From JBOFCS01 sp051646185 (GTDB taxonomy: Bacteria > Actinomycetota > Actinomycetes > Mycobacteriales > Mycobacteriaceae), in the NCBI GenBank assembly GCA_051646185.1, contig JBOFCS010000187.1, forward strand, positions 1 through 8,403: a stretch of 8,403 nucleotides of DNA, in the 5' to 3' direction. This document shows, in pieces, positions 5,498-8,403 of this stretch; position 1 is the stretch's first letter, and each line of letters starts with the position of its first letter. The translations under genes were made by a program, and so were the position numbers. The notes under the pieces were generated by a model. The model had not been told where the DNA came from and did not search any database. It worked only from the letters and a program-made list of their open reading frames with translations.

Positions 5498-5617
5498 ATG
5501 CGTCGCTCAAAATACCTACAAGAATTGGCAGTACACGCAGTCAAGGAAAATGCTGAACTGGTCTGCGCACTTTCCAAAGCGGTCAAAACCCTAGATTTGT
5601 GTCATCAAAAAACTTAA
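5498..5617 (+). pseudogene. Decayed N-terminal fragment of an IS3-type transposase OrfA
   Basis: A 39-residue frame starts MRRSKYLQELAVHAVKENAE and continues with LSKAVKTLDLCHQKT. This matches the opening of IS3-family OrfA proteins, which have a helix-turn-helix domain with RRKYsxEfkxxAVxxV, then an AKxLGVxHQTLxNW-like second helix. After HQ the frame stops, but the next frame at the A6 run reads NLSNIV, which is where TLRNWV is expected. No OrfB, terminal inverted repeat or target duplication is visible, so only a relic is left. It is antisense to the open 5' extension of the minus-strand gene. Confidence 0.4.
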
Positions 5618-5912
5618 GCAATATTGTTTAGCTTCAGCCTGTAATCGCTCATCCATAAGAGTAAGGGCTATCACACCATTTATACCACTGCCAAAGCACT
5701 TCAGCCTCTATTTTCAAACCTTCAACCACACAAGTTTCAGTAAGAATCTCCTGCAAGATTATTAGGAAAAAGCTGCGCGCCAAACCAATTCGCATAAAAC
5801 CCTATACCCCAAGTCCCCAGATCAACCCCGCCTCCTCGCGATGTTGATGGAGGATGCACTTCCACTATTCATTAAATATTCAGTAGCACAATACTTTTGT
5901 AAAATTAAGCAG
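5618..5912. other. A/T-rich intergenic region with no assured gene
   Basis: About 295 bases between the transposase relic and the stop of the ABC operon. I see no RNA gene, promoter or strong terminator. The nine-base word CTTCAGCCT occurs twice (5632-5640 and 5699-5707). On the minus strand there are two short overlapping frames that may be gene debris, listed separately. Confidence 0.5.
5649..5865 (-). pseudogene. Possible gene remnant in two overlapping minus-strand frames
   Basis: One frame (5865 to 5737, GTG start) gives 42 residues including RGGGVDLGTWGIGFYANWFG and AQLFPNNLAGDSY. A second frame (ending at 5649) gives ETCVVEGLKIEAEVLWQWYK and WCDSPYSYG. A one-base shift at the TGA at 5737-5739 would join them into a Trp/Tyr/Gly-rich product of about 70 residues. 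The amino acid make-up looks more like protein than noise, but there is no ribosome binding site and no family match. It could be the end of a lost gene, a small exported peptide, or chance. Confidence 0.2.
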
Positions 5913-6551
5913 CTAATTTGTGACCCAGCACCTGGAATACTCAACCAACAACCACTTCAAGCTATTGCATTCACCTCCGCAACTGGGCGCGGGGACACCG
6001 AAGATAAGAACAGTAAACCCTAAGATGCCCAAAGCGAATGCGGAAAACCAGCTAGTTGCCACATGGTTTTCTGCCATCGGCCACGCCCAGATTGCCACTT
6101 CCCCTCCAGATTTCCCCAAAACCGCCGAAACGATTGTCCATAAAATAGCCGGAACTGCCGCTAAATCAGCCGGAACTAGTGACCGAAACGCAAGTGTACA
6201 GCCAACAAGGCCAATGGTATTACGGATCGATGATGGAATTGAATTACCTGAAAAGATAAGCACAATGAGAATAAAAGTCAACATCATGATTAAGCATAAA
6301 ACTACGTCGTAGTATTGAATCTTGCGCACCGCACGCCGCTCAGTTCTCAGATCACATCGACTAAAAGAATAGCTGACAACGACGCACACCAGGAGAGGGA
6401 TAAACAATGCGATGAGTGGTGACGAACCACCAGCTCCGGTAAGAACTGGCACGGGAGCGCTCAATTCTCCGAAGAGGATCGAGAAGACTCCAGCAATCAC
6501 ACACGCTACTACTGACCGCCCTGCAGCTCTGGCTTTATACCACCAGATCAT
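5913..6551 (-). CDS. Six-helix membrane subunit of an ABC exporter-type operon
   Basis: A protein of 212 residues, last in a three-gene operon. Hydrophobic helices lie at about 13-31, 43-65, 81-102, 109-126, 129-148 and 166-187. A charged cytoplasmic loop (SRCDLRTERRAVRK) lies after helix two. The C-terminal tail carries three cysteines (PSCGGECNS and SRCW). Its ATG overlaps the stop of the upstream permease (ATGA), so the two are made together. The size and partner suggest a second transmembrane half of an ABC-2-like transporter, or a dedicated accessory or immunity membrane protein. The family is not recognised at sequence level. Confidence 0.72.
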   Translation of the reverse strand: MIWWYKARAAGRSVVACVIAGVFSILFGELSAPVPVLTGAGGSSPLIALFIPLLVCVVVSYSFSRCDLRTERRAVRKIQYYDVVLCLIMMLTFILIVLIFSGNSIPSSIRNTIGLVGCTLAFRSLVPADLAAVPAILWTIVSAVLGKSGGEVAIWAWPMAENHVATSWFSAFALGILGFTVLIFGVPAPSCGGECNSLKWLLVEYSRCWVTN

Positions 6552-7774
6552 ACTTGCAGAATTTCTGTCGAAGGAATATTACAAGATTTTAGCGACTCGG
6601 TGAGGCGCAGATACCAAGCCAGCTGCCGCTCTTTCGAAACAGCAAGCACCAGTTCTACTATGTCCTCCACGTTTGGCATGACATTTCCAGGAGGTGGTTG
6701 CACCCCAGCCGTCCGAACAAGCCAAAAATGCAGATAAGGCTGCACACCCGAAGCACCGTATCCTTGAGCAGTGCAATCTGCCCCTGCTGGAAGCAACGCA
6801 TACGCCAAAGAATCAACAATTTCGTCGCTGTCCATCTCTGTTGATACCCCGAAGGGCGCAAGGCCAGTTGCCCCATCTGCCTTCTCGCTAAGCTGAGTTG
6901 GCAGCGCTACTCCAGCAGCGCCCCACAAACTCGCAGCAGTAGATGCTGACGCTGATGCTTTCCTAAGTATTGGTTTATTTTCCGGCCAAACACAAATGCG
7001 GATCGCTCCTTCATCGCATACTAAAGACCCGCTGCGAGGCTGAACTGGTTCGGGCCCAACATCTTTACTAATCGCACTAGCTACGGAAGTAGCACAAAGA
7101 GCAACGACAAGGGTGAGAACTGAACGAAGCAGTAGGTGCCGCGAAGATGACAGCAATACTGCCGCTGCAATAACGCCTATGTTGAAAATTGATAAAGATA
7201 AAACAACTTTACTTGAGATTACGGTGTCAAGAGAGCAGCACCCTACACCCCATGATCCGGTTACGTGGCGGATCCAAAAAGGTTCAATTGACGGCGGGAA
7301 TGCCAACCATATATATCCACCGATTAGCGTTGCAGGAACAGCTATTACCCGATTTACACGGGCACCTAAAGCTGCACCGACACTAGCCTGAGCACACACC
7401 ACTAAAACAGTCATCCACGCAATCGACACAGGAGGGAATGAGACCCCAGCACTAATCATTCCAATAACCATTAGTATGACAAGGCTAAGAATTACGGTAG
7501 GTAAGCATGCCGCGACGGTGACTCGGAGTTTATTGCGAACTATGGGATGCACAAGTACCCCACCTGAACGTAACCGTCCCACCTCATATGCACACAAGGC
7601 CGCACAGGCAGGAGCTATAAGGAAAATGGGTTCCGTTCCCTGCGCCCAATCTCTCAATGCATATCTGGTTGGGCTACTGATCTGTGTTGAATATTGTTGT
7701 AAGGCTATAAAAAACAACAGGAAAAAGACCCAGAATATAGGTTGAGTTCGGACTAGTTCTCTAAAGCGGATCAT
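6548..7774 (-). CDS. ABC transporter permease-like protein with an extracytoplasmic C-terminal domain
   Basis: A protein of 408 residues. About seven hydrophobic helices occupy residues 11-30, 49-66, 84-108, 117-136, 143-163, 190-212 and 217-237. The last ~170 residues are soluble and, by topology, probably outside. They contain LVCDEGAIRICVWPENKP (two cysteines), then GADC and LKSC, so disulfides are likely. A VCxWPE motif in this position is something I associate with actinobacterial ABC permease-like proteins of the DUF7224 type; I cannot confirm this. The ATG overlaps the stop of the ATPase gene (ATGA), and the stop overlaps the next start. It probably forms the transport channel with the ATPase and the 212-residue protein. 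The substrate is unknown; antibiotic or peptide export or resistance is a common role of such operons. Confidence 0.75.
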   Translation of the reverse strand: MIRFRELVRTQPIFWVFFLLFFIALQQYSTQISSPTRYALRDWAQGTEPIFLIAPACAALCAYEVGRLRSGGVLVHPIVRNKLRVTVAACLPTVILSLVILMVIGMISAGVSFPPVSIAWMTVLVVCAQASVGAALGARVNRVIAVPATLIGGYIWLAFPPSIEPFWIRHVTGSWGVGCCSLDTVISSKVVLSLSIFNIGVIAAAVLLSSSRHLLLRSVLTLVVALCATSVASAISKDVGPEPVQPRSGSLVCDEGAIRICVWPENKPILRKASASASTAASLWGAAGVALPTQLSEKADGATGLAPFGVSTEMDSDEIVDSLAYALLPAGADCTAQGYGASGVQPYLHFWLVRTAGVQPPPGNVMPNVEDIVELVLAVSKERQLAWYLRLTESLKSCNIPSTEILQV

Positions 7775-8403
7775 ATTTCATCACCAACGAGCCTGCTGTA
7801 TGCATCTTCCGCTGGTCGATGAGAACCAGCCGGAGACAATCGTAGAAAGCTCTCCGTGGTTCCGTCAAAAACTAATTGCCCATTGTTTAGTACCGCAACA
7901 CTGTCGTAAACTTCAGATAGGTCACTCACTTCATGAGTCGAAATGAGTATTTCTGCCGATTCAATCTGATCAATGATCTTCCTGAAACGTGCTTTCTGCG
8001 AAGGGTCGAGGCCTGCCGTTGGCTCATCAAGCAGTAATACCGAGGGGTTGAAAACCAATGCTTGGGCTAAACCGAGCCGCCGCAATTGCCCCCCGGAGAG
8101 GGAAGTTGTTGCAGTACTAGCTTTTCCACTGAGACCTACCCTATCCAATGAACCTAGGGCCTCATCCCACGCAGTTGATCGACTCAAACCCATCAACCAA
8201 CCGTGGTATGCAACCTGTTCGCGGCACCGCATCCCGGTGATTGCGTTGATACGCTGAGGCATCCATCCAATTAATGCCCGGGCCTTACGGGTATCAATCT
8301 TGCGCTCACCGCGACCAATAGAGACAAAACCACTTCGAGGGTCCAACATCGAGGACGCTAGCCCAAGCAAAGTAGATTTGGGACTGCTGTCGGTTGAGGT
8401 GAC
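7771..8403 (-). CDS. ABC transporter ATP-binding protein with a degenerate Walker A, N terminus outside the window
   Basis: The frame is open at the right edge, giving 210 residues plus the stop; roughly 30 N-terminal residues are missing. Visible in order are a Walker A-position segment STDSSPKSTLLGLASS, a Q-loop (IGWMPQ), the signature LSGGQLRRLGLAQAL, Walker B (SVLLLDEPTAGLDP) with its D-loop, and the H-loop (LISTHEVSD). A typical closing segment, VAVLNNGQLVFDGTTESFL, follows. This is the layout of ABC-2/CcmA-type exporters. The Walker A differs from GxNGxGKST: all three glycine positions are Ser, Ser and Pro, while Lys-Ser-Thr remains. The Pro before the Lys should harm nucleotide binding, unless the base calls there are wrong. 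The stop overlaps the permease start, so the subunits are translated together. Confidence 0.85.
   Translation of the reverse strand, partial: VTSTDSSPKSTLLGLASSMLDPRSGFVSIGRGERKIDTRKARALIGWMPQRINAITGMRCREQVAYHGWLMGLSRSTAWDEALGSLDRVGLSGKASTATTSLSGGQLRRLGLAQALVFNPSVLLLDEPTAGLDPSQKARFRKIIDQIESAEILISTHEVSDLSEVYDSVAVLNNGQLVFDGTTESFLRLSPAGSHRPAEDAYSRLVGDEI

Noticed and set aside
5470..5586. 39-residue N-terminal extension of the minus-strand gene 4873-5469
   Set aside because: It is exactly antisense to the transposase-like fragment and shows no sensible N-terminal feature.
5632..5707. Nine-base direct repeat CTTCAGCCT
   Set aside because: Two short copies 67 bases apart are within chance and show no matching inverted ends for an insertion sequence.
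5920..6312. Plus-strand open frame of 130 codons, and similar ones up to 8257
   Set aside because: These are opposite-strand shadows of the ABC operon, whose proteins have clear membrane helices or ATPase motifs.
1..8403. tRNA, rRNA, riboswitch or CRISPR array
   Set aside because: I found no cloverleaf, rRNA-like sequence or regularly spaced repeats; the only repeats are the lipoprotein copies.

Overview
The window suggests a member of the Mycobacteriales, most like a Corynebacterium with modest GC content. The reasons are an N-terminal piece of a wax ester synthase/diacylglycerol acyltransferase (WS/DGAT), an EspC-like plus WXG-bearing protein pair typical of ESX/type VII secretion, GTG starts, and tight actinobacterial gene spacing. 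No rRNA, tRNA, CRISPR array or intact mobile element is visible. The genus is inferred from gene content only.

Layout. Bases 1-836 (minus strand) hold a SRPBCC/START-like lipid-binding protein whose stop codon overlaps the GTG start of the WS/DGAT gene, which runs off the left edge. Bases 946-1550 (plus) encode a small multi-pass membrane protein whose first helix lies in another frame, behind a T7 run and an ATA where the start codon should be. Bases 1567-2139 (minus) encode a four-helix membrane protein with a cytoplasmic stretch resembling the C-terminal domain of ribosomal protein L7/L12.

Bases 2257-4814 (plus) form a cassette behind a clear promoter (TTGCCA, 17 bases, TATAAA). It contains a 101-residue EspC-like protein, a large WXG-containing protein with a Pro/Gly hinge and an effector-like C-terminal region, and two tandem paralogous lipoproteins. 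The large gene is split by an A8 run: removing one A restores a 422-residue protein that ends six bases before the first lipoprotein gene. I read the set as a candidate type VII secreted effector with lipoprotein immunity or accessory proteins. A short copy of the second lipoprotein gene's start follows the array, suggesting a lost or incomplete third copy.

Bases 4873-5469 (minus) encode an unrecognised protein with one C-terminal membrane helix. Its start abuts a decayed IS3-type transposase OrfA fragment on the plus strand. Bases 5618-5912 hold only possible gene debris. Bases 5913-8403 (minus) are a tightly coupled ABC exporter operon: an ATPase entering from the right edge, a seven-helix permease with an extracytoplasmic Cys-containing domain, and a six-helix second membrane subunit, with ATGA overlaps at both junctions. 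The ATPase keeps its Q-loop, signature, Walker B and H-loop, but its Walker A has lost its glycines.

The middle of the window (2257-5912) therefore looks like an accessory region with a duplicated lipoprotein array, homopolymer frameshifts and insertion-sequence debris, flanked by more ordinary lipid-metabolism and transport genes.
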